A DNA stretch of 64,000 nucleotides. Origin: GWE2-42-39 sp963668595. GTDB lineage: Bacteria; Bacteroidota; Bacteroidia; Bacteroidales; Prolixibacteraceae. Shown here piece after piece: positions 7,724-17,535 of the stretch. Below the pieces are notes generated by a model. The model did not search any database, was not told the DNA's origin, and worked only from the letters and a program-made list of their open reading frames with translations. Position 1 is the first letter of the stretch; every line of letters begins with the position of its first letter. A program made the translations under genes and the position numbers. The stretch covers positions 3,224,001 through 3,288,000 of the forward strand of contig OY764876.1 of assembly GCA_963668595.1 (NCBI GenBank), in the 5' to 3' direction.

Positions 7724-10045
7724 ATGGAAAGTATGAACCAGGTGCCGTCAATCGTTGCAATTCTTTCAGAAAAACTTGACTTTTTCGATCGTTTCGGGAA
7801 AGCTGTGGTTGTATTGGAACAAGACTTTACCATTCATTCCTGTAATCAAACCTTTGCCAATTTCTATTTACATGTCGGCGAACCTCTCCCCGGTAAATCG
7901 CTTCTGGAACTTTTATGCCCCGACGACTGGATGGCTTGCAAATCGCTTCTGGAGAAAATTACAGCAGAAAATGGCTCGGTTGAAACACAAAAACGGTTTC
8001 GCGATCCACAGGGAGAGTTTCGATGGACCAATGTTATTGCAACCAAATGGGAAGCTCCTTCCGGCGAAAATTTCACCTTGCTGTTTTTCGACGATATTTC
8101 GGCACTCAAAACAACCCAGGAACAACTGCATTATTCTGAAATAAAATATTCAAAATTGATTGAAAATCTGCCGGTAGCTGTTTTTCATGTCGATTTGCAA
8201 CAGGCAGAACCAACCGTTTATTTCAGCAAAAAATTTGAACAACTCTTTGGTATTTCGCTCGATCACCTCGAACAAAGTTTTATCGGATTAAAAAGATACA
8301 TTCACCCTGATGATCTGGAAAAATTCAACGACTCGCACGAACAAATCGGACAGGGAAAAGATTTGATTGTTACTGAATACCGTTTGCACAACGATTCGAA
8401 TGAAGTTTTTTGGGTACGCGAACGGGCTCAATTGGTCAGAAACAAACAAAACCGAATTGAGCATATTTATGGCGTAATGATGGATATTAGTGCCGAAGTA
8501 AAAGCACAAAATCAGTTGCACCGGTTTGAACTAAAATACGAAGCAGTACTTGAATCAGCCAGCGATCGCATTGCAATTCTTGATACAACAGGCCAGCTTG
8601 TTTATGCCAACAATCACTTTTTCTCTTGCCTCGGAATCACTCGCGAGTATTATTTTTCATTTCAACCTGAAGATTTTCTTCATCCCGACGATCGCCAGAA
8701 ACACCTGCAGGCTATCCACGATGTATTGCATACCGAGCATGTAAGCTACGAGTATCGAATCATTCATCAGGATGGGCACTGGTTACACATGTACAATAAA
8801 CTCACTTTGCTGAAAGATGAAAAAGGAAAAGTTGAAGGAATACTGAGTATCAACCGCGACATCAGCAAACTAAAAGAGTATGAACAACAACTGATACAGG
8901 CAAGGTCAAAAGCAGAAGAAAGCGACCGGCTAAAATCGGCATTTTTGGCAAACATGTCGCACGAAATTCGCACCCCTCTGAACGGAATTATCGGCTTTTC
9001 GAAATTGCTTTCCGGCACACAGGTTTTCGACGAAAAGAAAAGACTTTATGCCGATATTATTGAACGCAACTCGCAACAGTTGATGTCTCTCATCTCCGAC
9101 ATCATCGACATCGCCAAAATAGAAAGCAACCAGCTGAAAATATCGCCCGAGACCATGAATATAAACGATCTGCTCGACGAAATACACCAGATATTCAGCA
9201 ATGATCTTCGTATTCATGAGGAGCGACAGGTAAAGCTTATTTTAGAAAAAGACCTTCCACGCCAAAATGCATTCATCCATGCCGATCGGTTCCGTTTTGC
9301 ACAGCTTTTCAATAATCTGCTAAGCAATGCCTTTAAATTTACTTACGAGGGAGTCATTCGGTTTGGCTACCGTTTTACGGGCAGCGATTTTCTGTTTTTT
9401 GTGAGCGACACCGGAATTGGTATTGACCCGGAAATGAAGGAACTGGTTTTTCAACCTTTCCGGCAAGAAGACGAATCGATGACTCGAAAATATGGAGGGA
9501 CCGGACTTGGATTAGCTATTTGCCGCAAACTGGTTGAACTGATGGGCGGGAAAATATGGCTCGAATCAGAAAAAGGAAAAGGTAGCAATTTCTATTTCCG
9601 TTTTCATTTGCCGTTCTCGTCCATTCACTCAATTCCTCGCCCCGATTATTCAGATAAAGATTTTCAGTGGCCCGATAAATTAATTCTGATTGTGGACGAC
9701 AACAAAGATATACTCGCCTACATGAACGAGATTTTCATACCAACCCAGGTAAAAATTATTCAGGCTGAATCGGGCGAAGAAGCCATCGAAATATGCAACT
9801 GGGCCGAGCATATCGATTTAATTTTGATGGACATTCAAATGCCCGGAATGGACGGTTTTACCGCCGTAGCCCAAATATTGGAGCAACATCCCGATCTTCC
9901 GGTAGTAGCTCAAACCGCCCATGCAATGGCTGGCGACGAAAAAAAATGCATTGATGCCGGCTTTGTCGGATATGTTTCGAAACCTGTTGACCGCCAAAAA
10001 TTATTCCAGCAGATTAACCGCTTTTTGAGTTCGAAAAAGAACTAA
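7724..10045 (+). CDS. Hybrid sensor histidine kinase/response regulator with PAS domains
   Basis: The 773-residue cytoplasmic kinase has three PAS/PAC sensor modules (about 20-125, 140-260 and 270-390). Then come a HisKA dimerisation domain with phospho-acceptor His413 in NMSHEIRTPLNG, an ATPase domain (N box FNNLLSNAFKF, G1 DTGIGID, G2 GGTGLGLAICRKL), and a C-terminal receiver with Asp703 in LILMDIQMPGMDG and the conserved VSKPVD lysine. No membrane segment is visible, so it should sense an intracellular signal. No DNA-binding response regulator lies next to it, so its output is unknown. A second in-frame ATG three codons in is possible. It ends convergently, overlapping the rnhB stop by three bases. 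Confidence 0.93.
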   Translation: MESMNQVPSIVAILSEKLDFFDRFGKAVVVLEQDFTIHSCNQTFANFYLHVGEPLPGKSLLELLCPDDWMACKSLLEKITAENGSVETQKRFRDPQGEFRWTNVIATKWEAPSGENFTLLFFDDISALKTTQEQLHYSEIKYSKLIENLPVAVFHVDLQQAEPTVYFSKKFEQLFGISLDHLEQSFIGLKRYIHPDDLEKFNDSHEQIGQGKDLIVTEYRLHNDSNEVFWVRERAQLVRNKQNRIEHIYGVMMDISAEVKAQNQLHRFELKYEAVLESASDRIAILDTTGQLVYANNHFFSCLGITREYYFSFQPEDFLHPDDRQKHLQAIHDVLHTEHVSYEYRIIHQDGHWLHMYNKLTLLKDEKGKVEGILSINRDISKLKEYEQQLIQARSKAEESDRLKSAFLANMSHEIRTPLNGIIGFSKLLSGTQVFDEKKRLYADIIERNSQQLMSLISDIIDIAKIESNQLKISPETMNINDLLDEIHQIFSNDLRIHEERQVKLILEKDLPRQNAFIHADRFRFAQLFNNLLSNAFKFTYEGVIRFGYRFTGSDFLFFVSDTGIGIDPEMKELVFQPFRQEDESMTRKYGGTGLGLAICRKLVELMGGKIWLESEKGKGSNFYFRFHLPFSSIHSIPRPDYSDKDFQWPDKLILIVDDNKDILAYMNEIFIPTQVKIIQAESGEEAIEICNWAEHIDLILMDIQMPGMDGFTAVAQILEQHPDLPVVAQTAHAMAGDEKKCIDAGFVGYVSKPVDRQKLFQQINRFLSSKKN

Positions 10046-10653
10046 AAATCGAGCGTAAGCTGATCGGGAAGCAAACGAAAAGTGCGCCGGTGATATTTAC
10101 ACACTCCGTGTTTACGAATAGCATCGCGATGTTTCTGTGTCGGATAGCCTTTATTTCCAGTCCAATCGTAATAAGGAAACTCTTCGTGGATTCGGTTCAT
10201 GTAATCGTCACGATATGTTTTAGCAAGCACCGATGCCGCAGCAATTGAATACAATTTTCCGTCGCCTTTCACCACACAAGTGTGCTCAATTCCAGAAAAA
10301 GCTTTAAACCGGTTTCCATCAATCAGCAAGTGTTCGGGTTTTAGCTGAAGCGATTCCACCGCCCGGTGCATGGCCAAAAACGAAGCATTCAGAATATTAA
10401 TCTGATCAATTTCTTCGTGGCTTACAATTCCCACAGCGAAGGCAAGAGCAACTTCTTCAATCAGCGGACGCAGGTTGTAACGCTGTTTCTCGGTAAGTTT
10501 TTTCGAATCGTCCAACAACTCATGCTCAAACGAAGCAGGTAAAATTACGGCAGCAGCAAAAACCGGTCCGGCCAAACATCCTCGCCCAGCTTCGTCGCAA
10601 CCAGCCTCCAAACGTCCTTCTTCTAAAAACGACAACAATTTATTTTTCACCAT
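10042..10653 (-). CDS. rnhB: Ribonuclease HII
   Basis: The 203-residue enzyme removes RNA from RNA/DNA hybrids, including single ribonucleotides left in DNA. The active-site signature is CDEAGRGCLAGPV with Asp20 and Glu21, and a third acidic residue is in LLIDGNRF (Asp112). DDSKKLTEKQR is also typical. Length matches the family (about 200). The stop overlaps that of the convergent kinase by three bases. The glycosyltransferase gene upstream is separated by only 19 bases, so both may share one transcript. Confidence 0.95.
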   Translation of the reverse strand: MVKNKLLSFLEEGRLEAGCDEAGRGCLAGPVFAAAVILPASFEHELLDDSKKLTEKQRYNLRPLIEEVALAFAVGIVSHEEIDQINILNASFLAMHRAVESLQLKPEHLLIDGNRFKAFSGIEHTCVVKGDGKLYSIAAASVLAKTYRDDYMNRIHEEFPYYDWTGNKGYPTQKHRDAIRKHGVCKYHRRTFRLLPDQLTLDF

Positions 10654-10672
10654 CTTACTGATAAAGTTCGAA

Positions 10673-11800
10673 TCAACTATTGAGACAAATCTGTATTGAA
10701 TTCCACACTATTTCAGCGGTTTTGTCCCAGCTAAATTTTTCTTTCTGCCGAAAACCTTTTGCGATCAAATCCTGCCTGAGCGATTCATCTTCTGCCATCC
10801 GAAGCATTGCATCGCAAATCTGACTTTCCGACGATGGATCAACATACTGCACCGCGTCGCCTCCCACTTCGGGCAAGGAAGTTGTGTTAGAGCAAATTAC
10901 CGGAATACCTGCACTCATGGCCTCAATAACCGGAATGCCAAAACCTTCGAAAAATGGCACAAAAGTAAGGCAAAGTGCCGATCCCAAAATCATTTTCAAT
11001 TCATCCGTCGAAACTCGTCCTGTAAAAATCACCTCCTCACGATAGCTCATCTCTTTGTAAATGCTAGAAATTTCGCTGGTTTTAAACATCTGCCCTCCGG
11101 CAATAATCAATTTTACCGGACGATCGGTTTCCGACCTGAATTTATCGTAAGCGCGCAACAATCCGCTTACATTCTTACGCGGATGCAACGAACCAATAAA
11201 CAAGAAATAATTGCAGCCTCCTGCATATTTTTCGCGGGTTTGTATTTTTTCTTCTTCAGAAATCGGAATATAAAGACTATTGATTCCGTTGTGAGCCACA
11301 TCAATTTTTCCGGCAGCAATGCCCAATGATCGTACAATATCTTCTTTCGAATAATTTGAAACCGTAAGCACGCGCTCAGCTCGCTTTACAAATCGCGGAA
11401 AAAAGTAATTGTAGTAGGCCGATTTCAGCCAGGGTAAATCCTTGGGTCGGTGAATAAAATTGATGTCGTGAGTAACCGAAAGCTGCTTTACCGGCGTGCG
11501 CAACGACAAATATCCATCCGGAGAAAAGAACAAATCGACCTTGTGTTGACGCAAAATACGTGGCAGCCGGAAGTCAAACCACAGATAAAATAAAAATGGA
11601 TGACGAGCCGGTGGTCCCACCACTACGGGCGTAACATTGTCGGAAAAGATGAATTCGTTGCTGTACGGACGATCGAAAATGAAAATAAATTCATGCTCGG
11701 GATGATCGCGGGTAATGCGCTTCAGCACCTCGAAAGTGAACCATCCGATTCCTTCCAGTTTGTCTTTCAACAATAAACGGGTATTTACGGCAATCCTCAT
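10673..11800 (-). CDS. GT4-family glycosyltransferase
   Basis: The 375-residue GT-B enzyme transfers a sugar from an activated donor. The C-terminal domain has the family hallmarks FLFIGSLHPRKNVSGLLRAY and the E-x7-E donor motif in FFEGFGIPVIEAMSAG. The acceptor domain contains the typical YLSLRTPVKQLSVTHDINF and RVLTVSNYSKEDI segments. The closest general type is mannosyl/rhamnosyl transferases of cell-surface glycans, but the sugar cannot be read from sequence. It is divergent from an FkbM methyltransferase and flippase, which together suggest polysaccharide or glycan work. Confidence 0.88.
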   Translation of the reverse strand: MRIAVNTRLLLKDKLEGIGWFTFEVLKRITRDHPEHEFIFIFDRPYSNEFIFSDNVTPVVVGPPARHPFLFYLWFDFRLPRILRQHKVDLFFSPDGYLSLRTPVKQLSVTHDINFIHRPKDLPWLKSAYYNYFFPRFVKRAERVLTVSNYSKEDIVRSLGIAAGKIDVAHNGINSLYIPISEEEKIQTREKYAGGCNYFLFIGSLHPRKNVSGLLRAYDKFRSETDRPVKLIIAGGQMFKTSEISSIYKEMSYREEVIFTGRVSTDELKMILGSALCLTFVPFFEGFGIPVIEAMSAGIPVICSNTTSLPEVGGDAVQYVDPSSESQICDAMLRMAEDESLRQDLIAKGFRQKEKFSWDKTAEIVWNSIQICLNS

Positions 11801-11841
11801 AATTGAACCAAAATAGAAAATAATTTCTAATATCTTTGCTT

Positions 11842-11873
11842 CAAAGTTAGCAGTTAATGAAGACAGCAGTCAA
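11842..11873 (-). promoter_or_regulatory. Predicted promoter of the glycosyltransferase-rnhB unit
   Basis: On the minus strand a TTGAC element (11873 down to 11869) is followed after 21 bases (counted from TTG) by the -7 box TAACTTTG (11849 down to 11842). It lies over the start of the divergent FkbM gene, so the two units would have overlapping promoters. A plus-strand TATCTTTG box at 11831-11838 may serve the FkbM gene. Confidence 0.4.
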
Positions 11874-12597
11874 ATTCATCCTTCAAAAAATATTGGGTTT
11901 CAGTACTTATTTGTATGTGTTTGCCCTCTTTGTAATTGTGAAAATTCGCTGGGACAAAAAGGAAAACGACTTTTTCCATTTTATGAAATTAATTCCGGAG
12001 GGCGGAGTGATTCTTGACCTGGGCGCAAATATTGGAGTAACCGCATACCATTTGGCAAAACGATTTCCTCAAAGTCGCATTTTTGCGTTCGAACCACTGG
12101 AGGCAAATTTCTCTGTTCTGAAACGAATTCAGAACCGATTCAAAATCAAAAACATTCAGCTGTTTCCGGTAGCTGTTGGCGCATCCGATGGAAGCATTGA
12201 GATGGTGATGCCAGTGATAAGAAATGTACCCATGCATGGGTTGAGTCACGTGGTGGATACAACCAACGATGAAAGCGGAATTCATCATTCGGTGCCCATG
12301 ATTGCACTCGATACAATGAGCGAATTGCAGGGCGAAAGTCAACGCATTACCGCCATGAAAATTGATGTGGAAAACTACGAATATTTTGTACTGAAAGGAG
12401 CCGAAAAATTAATCGAAAAACATCGCCCAATTATTTATTGTGAACTGTGGGACAATGAAAACCGTCATCAGTGCGTTGATTTTTTAACCGGAATGGGATA
12501 CACCGCAAATGTATTGTACCAGAAACAGCTCGTTCCGGCAAATTCAGGTTTGATTGAAAAACATAATTTTTTCTTTTTGCCCGTAGATCCGGCTTAA
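11857..12597 (+). CDS. FkbM-family methyltransferase
   Basis: The 246-residue protein carries the SAM-binding Rossmann start GGVILDLGANIGVTAYHLAKRF and the acidic motif IFAFEPLEANF. It also has the later FkbM signature TAMKIDVENYEYFVLKGAEKLI ... PIIYCEL, here split by a few residues. A hydrophobic stretch near residues 12-30 may attach it to the membrane. The family O-methylates sugars or polyketide hydroxyls. It is followed 23 bases later by a polysaccharide flippase, so glycan methylation is the most likely role. Confidence 0.85.
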   Translation: MKTAVKFILQKILGFSTYLYVFALFVIVKIRWDKKENDFFHFMKLIPEGGVILDLGANIGVTAYHLAKRFPQSRIFAFEPLEANFSVLKRIQNRFKIKNIQLFPVAVGASDGSIEMVMPVIRNVPMHGLSHVVDTTNDESGIHHSVPMIALDTMSELQGESQRITAMKIDVENYEYFVLKGAEKLIEKHRPIIYCELWDNENRHQCVDFLTGMGYTANVLYQKQLVPANSGLIEKHNFFFLPVDPA

Positions 12598-12620
12598 ACG
12601 ATTATCAAAAACATTGAACA

Positions 12621-14078
12621 TTGAAACGCAAATTTGTCACCAATCTTCTGCTACTGATTTTCCTGAATGTGCTGGTAAAGCCATTCATGATTTTTGGTAT
12701 TGATATTCCGGTGCAAAATGCGGTGGGAGCAGCCAACTACGGTTTATATGGCTCGTTACTCAATTTTTCGATGATTCTGAATATTTTTCTCGACCTCGGA
12801 CTAACCAACTTTAACAATCGCAACATTGCCCAACACGGGCACATGCTTCGCAAATATCTCAGCAATATTGTCGGATTAAAATTTATGCTGGCAATTGTAT
12901 ATGCAGTAGTTTCGCTGCTTATGGCCTGGATTGTAGGCTACGACAAGGTACAGTTTCATTTGTTGTTTTTTCTGATTGCCAACCAGTTTATGGTTTCGTT
13001 TGCGCTGTATTTGCGCTCCAACATTACAGGTTTGTATCTGTTCCGCACCGATAGTTTTTTATCGGTTCTCGACCGATTTCTGCTGATTATTATCTGCGGA
13101 ACGTTGCTTTATACGAACATTGCCGGAGATACTTTCAAAATAGAATGGTTTGTATATGCACAAACGGCGGCTTACTCGCTGGCCACACTCATCATTTTTG
13201 CTGTGGTTTTAGCCAAATCGGGACGCATCAGCATAAAATTTGACCCGCGTTTTTTTCGGGTGTTATTGCGCCAAAGCTATCCGTTTGCCCTGCTTACCTT
13301 GCTGATGTCGTTTTACAATCGCATTGATTCGGTGATGATTGAACGGCTCCTGCCCGACCCGCTGGGAAAAGAGCAAGCCGGAATTTATGCCAATGCCTTT
13401 CGTTTGCTCGAAGCCGTTACCATGTTTGGTTTTCTGTTTGCCGGACTGCTGCTTCCCATTTTTGCGCGCATGATTAAACAGAAAGAAAACATTGCACAAA
13501 TGCTGAAGCTATCGTTTTTGCTGATTATCGTTCCGGCCATTGCGATTGGCATCTCGTCGAATTTTTACAATCAGCAAATTATGAGTTTGCTTTACCATGA
13601 AAACATCGAACAATCGGCACCCATTTTCGCTTTGTTAATGATCAGTTTTGTTTTTATTTCAACCACTTATATTTTCGGAACACTACTTACCGCCAACGGA
13701 AGTTTGCGCCAGTTAAACCAGATGGCAGCCTTCGGAATGCTGATAAATATAGCTCTGAACCTGTTACTTATCCCCAAAATATTTGCGTTGGGATCTGCCT
13801 GGGCAAGCATTGTTACGCAATCGTTCACTGCGCTATTTCAGGTGCTGATTGCCGTACGTATTTTCAAACTAACAATCAATTACCGCTTATTACTGAAACT
13901 GGCGATATTCGTCATTTTTACCGTAATGGCTGGTTTTGCAAGCCTTCATATTGGTCATTGGCTGACCGGATGGATATTAATGATCGCGGTTTCGCTTGTT
14001 TTCGCTTTTGCGATCCGCCTGATCAACCTGAAAGCACTTCTCGGAGTTATTTTTACTGAAAAAGAGGTCGTCGAATAG
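12621..14078 (+). CDS. Wzx-like polysaccharide flippase (MATE/MOP superfamily)
   Basis: The 485-residue protein is polytopic, with about 12-14 membrane segments along its whole length, in the pattern of oligosaccharide-lipid flippases (N-terminal QNAVGAANYGLYGSLLNFS; YASALLPI-like FAGLLLPIFARM in the middle). It would move a lipid-linked glycan across the inner membrane. The start is a TTG at 12621. The next ATG would remove the first membrane segment, so TTG is preferred. It lies 23 bases after the FkbM gene, probably in the same transcript. Its stop is five bases from the convergent ion-channel stop. Confidence 0.85.
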   Translation: MKRKFVTNLLLLIFLNVLVKPFMIFGIDIPVQNAVGAANYGLYGSLLNFSMILNIFLDLGLTNFNNRNIAQHGHMLRKYLSNIVGLKFMLAIVYAVVSLLMAWIVGYDKVQFHLLFFLIANQFMVSFALYLRSNITGLYLFRTDSFLSVLDRFLLIIICGTLLYTNIAGDTFKIEWFVYAQTAAYSLATLIIFAVVLAKSGRISIKFDPRFFRVLLRQSYPFALLTLLMSFYNRIDSVMIERLLPDPLGKEQAGIYANAFRLLEAVTMFGFLFAGLLLPIFARMIKQKENIAQMLKLSFLLIIVPAIAIGISSNFYNQQIMSLLYHENIEQSAPIFALLMISFVFISTTYIFGTLLTANGSLRQLNQMAAFGMLINIALNLLLIPKIFALGSAWASIVTQSFTALFQVLIAVRIFKLTINYRLLLKLAIFVIFTVMAGFASLHIGHWLTGWILMIAVSLVFAFAIRLINLKALLGVIFTEKEVVE

Positions 14079-14083
14079 TTGTG

Positions 14084-14890
14084 TTACTCGTTCAGTTTCT
14101 CGCCGCATTTTTTACAAAAAATTGCATCATCGTCGTGTTCATGAGCGTGACAATGCGGACAAACCTGGGTGTTGGTTTTGCGATCGTGGCGCACCAGTTC
14201 TGCAGTTACTATTCCTGTTGGAACTGCAATAATTGCATAGCCGGCAATCATTAGTGCACTGGCCAAAAATTGCCCCAGCGAAGTAGCCGGCGATATGTCG
14301 CCATAGCCAACCGTGGTAACCGTTACAATGGCCCAGTAAATGCTGGTCGGAATACTTTTAAACCCGTTGGCTGGCCCTTCAATCAAATACATCAGTGTGC
14401 CAACAATAATCACTACATTCAATATAAAAAACAGAAAAACCCCAATTTTGCTCCGACTGCTCCACAATGCCTGAGTCAGCGTTTGCCCGGCCTGCGAATA
14501 CCGATTTAATTTCAAAATACGAAAAACTCTCAACAAGCGCAGAATCCGGATTACAACCAGACTGTGTCCTCCAACAAAAATTAATGACAAATAAGTAGGC
14601 ACCACTGCCAGCAAATCGATTATTCCGTAGAAACTAAAAATATAGCGAAAAGGCTGTTTCACCACCCACACGCGAAGCAAATATTCAATACTGAAAATAA
14701 TGGTAATTGCCCATTCCGAAATGCGCAGCCACGAATGATATTGCTGATCGACAGTAGGCATACTTTCAAGCATCACCAAAGCAACACTAAGCAGAATGAT
14801 AATCAGCAACACAATATCGAACAATCTTCCTGCCGGCGTATCTGCCTCGAAGATAATCTCATACAACTGTTGTCGTCGCGTTTTTTCCAT
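14084..14890 (-). CDS. Voltage-gated-like potassium channel with a C-terminal zinc ribbon
   Basis: The 268-residue protein has six membrane segments, an S4-like basic helix (VVIRILRLLRVFRILKLNRY) and the potassium selectivity filter TTVGYGD at about 193-198, followed by the inner helix. This is the Kv/KvAP-like ion-transporter family. After the pore helix the last 26 residues form a CPHC ... CKKC zinc ribbon, an unusual cytoplasmic add-on that may act in assembly or gating. No regulatory neighbour is evident; the gene is convergent with the flippase. Confidence 0.9.
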   Translation of the reverse strand: MEKTRRQQLYEIIFEADTPAGRLFDIVLLIIILLSVALVMLESMPTVDQQYHSWLRISEWAITIIFSIEYLLRVWVVKQPFRYIFSFYGIIDLLAVVPTYLSLIFVGGHSLVVIRILRLLRVFRILKLNRYSQAGQTLTQALWSSRSKIGVFLFFILNVVIIVGTLMYLIEGPANGFKSIPTSIYWAIVTVTTVGYGDISPATSLGQFLASALMIAGYAIIAVPTGIVTAELVRHDRKTNTQVCPHCHAHEHDDDAIFCKKCGEKLNE

Positions 14891-15119
14891 GAGGATAAAG
14901 ATAGTGTTACTTTATTAGATTCGAAATGCTGATTTTTAAATCAATCGGAAATAAGGAACTTATATTTACTATAGCATTTCTTGTTTTTTTAATTTAAATT
15001 GAACTCTTTTTCACACTCATTCACAATATTTATGATCATTTGTTGTTTTATTAACCGAGCTTAACATTTCTATGAAATATGTTCGAGTATTTTTGTAAAA
15101 CACAATAAATCTAATCAAT

Positions 15120-17525
15120 ATGAAGAAGATCTACCCTCTTTTTATATTCATTTTATTTCCTTTATTGAGCTGGTCTCAGCATGCAACCATAAGCGGTTAT
15201 ATTTCTGACACAAAAACCGGCGAACGATTAATCAATGCTACAGTTTTTAACGTTTCCACTGCGAAAGGTTGCATTAGTAATTCGTATGGTTTTTATAGTC
15301 TCACTATTCCTGTGGGAGAGTACAAATTGGAATATTCGTATGTAGGTTATCAGAAGAAAGAACTGCTAATTCAACTACGCAAAGATACAGTGCTGAATAT
15401 AAATCTTGAAGAACAGTCAACGCTTGGCGAAATTACCGTAAAAGCAGATGGGCCTGGCGCAAGCCTTAAAAGTTCTCAGATGAGTATGAACACTCTGTCG
15501 ATGAGCACCGTTGAATCATTACCATCACTGCTGGGCGAAAAAGATGTAATCAAAGCCATTCAGCTACTGCCTGGTGTACAATCGGGAGCCGAAGGAACTT
15601 CCGGCTTTTATGTCCGCGGCGGTGGACCTGATCAAAATCTCATCCTGCTCGATGGTGTTCCGGTTTATAATGTCGATCACCTTTTTGGCTTCTTTTCGGT
15701 GTTTAATTCCGATGCCATCAACAATATTTCGCTGTACAAAGGAGGGTTTCCGGCTCGGTTTGGCGGCAGGCTTTCGTCGGTACTCGACATCCGGATGAAA
15801 GAAGGTAACATGAAAAAAATACACGGAAATATTTCGGTAGGACTGATTTCGTCTAAACTGAATCTTGAAGGGCCAATTATTAAAGACAAAACCTCATTTA
15901 ATATTTCTGCACGTCGTACTTATCTCGATTTACTTACAAGCCCGATTATTCGATCTATTTCGAAAAAAACTTCCGGTACAACCAGCGATTTTCGGTATTA
16001 TTTCTATGATTTGAATGCCAAAATCAATCATAAGTTTTCAGATCGTAGCCGTTTGTTCCTGAGTCTTTATAATGGGAAAGATGTTGCTGGAGGAGATTCG
16101 AAGGAGCACTATTTCAATGTAAATGAAGAAATCTGGGAAAACGATGGTTTTGGTATTGACTGGGGAAATACCACCGGTGCACTGCGATGGAATTACATGA
16201 TTACCAATAAATTATTTAGCAACACGACTCTTACTTACAGTAATTACAAATTCAATGTAGGGCAGGATACGGACAAAAAAAGTTCATACAAAGGAGTTAC
16301 AGAGTTCTATTCAACCAAATACAAATCAGGGATTAAAGATTTTAGTTTGAAAACAGATTTTGATTTTTACCCACATCCTGACCACCAGATTCGATTTGGC
16401 GCCGGACTGATTGATCATTCGTTTAGCCCCGGGGTAAATGCTATTCGCGAATTAGAAGCTGATGCAACCGCTGCGGTTGACACCACTTACGGAAACAAAA
16501 ATATCCGCGCTCTCGAACTGGGCATCTATGCTGAGGATAACTTCAATCTGGGAAGCCGATTCGAAATTAATGCCGGGCTTCATCTTTCAGCCTTTAGCGT
16601 TCAGGATAAATTTTATACCAGCCTGCAGCCACGCTTGTCGATACGCTATCTCGCTACCGAAAAATTATCTTTCAAAACAGCTTTTTCCACCATGCAGCAG
16701 TATGTTTTATTGCTGAATAATTCGCGTATCAGCCTGCCTACCGACTTGTGGCTTCCTGTAACAAGCAAAATAAAACCGCAGAACAGTTGGCAAATTGCTG
16801 CCGGTGCAGTGTACGATTTCGGTCATGGCATTGATCTTTCTGTGGAAGGTTTTTATAAAAAGATGAATAACCTGATTGAATACAAGGAAGGAGCATCGTA
16901 TTTCAGTGCGGGCGAAGGCTGGGAAGATCAGGTGGAACGAGGTGAAGGCTGGTCGTACGGACTGGAAGTGCTGCTTCGGAAAACAGTAGGAAAAACGACT
17001 GGCTGGGTTGGATATACCTGGAGCAAATCGGATCGTCAGTTCGAGAATATCAATTTTGGCAGGGTGTATCCGGCTCGCTACGATCGACGACACGACATTA
17101 GTTTGGTTTTAACTCATAAGCTTAGCGAACGTTTCGATGTAGGTATGAATTGGGTGTTTGGAACAGGAAACGCATTTACCCTGCCTACTCAAAATTACCG
17201 GACCATCCAACCAGATGGGTTGCTGTATGGAAGTGTTACCAGCGAAATCTCTCACTTCGACCGACGCAATAATTACCGCATGCCCAATTATCACCGACTT
17301 GATTTCAGCCTGAACTGGCATAAACAGAAAAAACTCGGCATCCGCACCTGGAGTCTGGGCTTGTACAATGCATATAGTCGTCAGAACCCATTTTATGTGT
17401 ATTATGGTCGCGATGAGAAAGTTCCTGTTTACAAAGATGGTCAGCAAATTACTCATAAAAAAGCATTAAGACAATTTTCGCTATTCCCGGTTATTCCGTC
17501 AATTACTTACTCGTACAAATTTTAA
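15120..17525 (+). CDS. TonB-dependent receptor with carboxypeptidase-like regulatory domain
   Basis: The 801-residue outer-membrane protein starts with a signal peptide (ending near LLSWSQ). A carboxypeptidase-D-like beta domain follows (about residues 22-105, ISGYISDTKTGERLINATV). Then come a plug (about 125-240, with GGGPDQNLILLDGVPVYN) and a 22-strand-type barrel ending in the aromatic IPSITYSYKF. It is shorter than SusC and lacks a SusD partner. Its partner is the DUF4249 lipoprotein ten bases downstream, a pairing common in Bacteroidota. The substrate is unknown. A TATTTTTG box at 15088-15095 could be its -7 element. Confidence 0.9.
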   Translation: MKKIYPLFIFILFPLLSWSQHATISGYISDTKTGERLINATVFNVSTAKGCISNSYGFYSLTIPVGEYKLEYSYVGYQKKELLIQLRKDTVLNINLEEQSTLGEITVKADGPGASLKSSQMSMNTLSMSTVESLPSLLGEKDVIKAIQLLPGVQSGAEGTSGFYVRGGGPDQNLILLDGVPVYNVDHLFGFFSVFNSDAINNISLYKGGFPARFGGRLSSVLDIRMKEGNMKKIHGNISVGLISSKLNLEGPIIKDKTSFNISARRTYLDLLTSPIIRSISKKTSGTTSDFRYYFYDLNAKINHKFSDRSRLFLSLYNGKDVAGGDSKEHYFNVNEEIWENDGFGIDWGNTTGALRWNYMITNKLFSNTTLTYSNYKFNVGQDTDKKSSYKGVTEFYSTKYKSGIKDFSLKTDFDFYPHPDHQIRFGAGLIDHSFSPGVNAIRELEADATAAVDTTYGNKNIRALELGIYAEDNFNLGSRFEINAGLHLSAFSVQDKFYTSLQPRLSIRYLATEKLSFKTAFSTMQQYVLLLNNSRISLPTDLWLPVTSKIKPQNSWQIAAGAVYDFGHGIDLSVEGFYKKMNNLIEYKEGASYFSAGEGWEDQVERGEGWSYGLEVLLRKTVGKTTGWVGYTWSKSDRQFENINFGRVYPARYDRRHDISLVLTHKLSERFDVGMNWVFGTGNAFTLPTQNYRTIQPDGLLYGSVTSEISHFDRRNNYRMPNYHRLDFSLNWHKQKKLGIRTWSLGLYNAYSRQNPFYVYYGRDEKVPVYKDGQQITHKKALRQFSLFPVIPSITYSYKF

Positions 17526-17535
17526 GCTTAACCCA

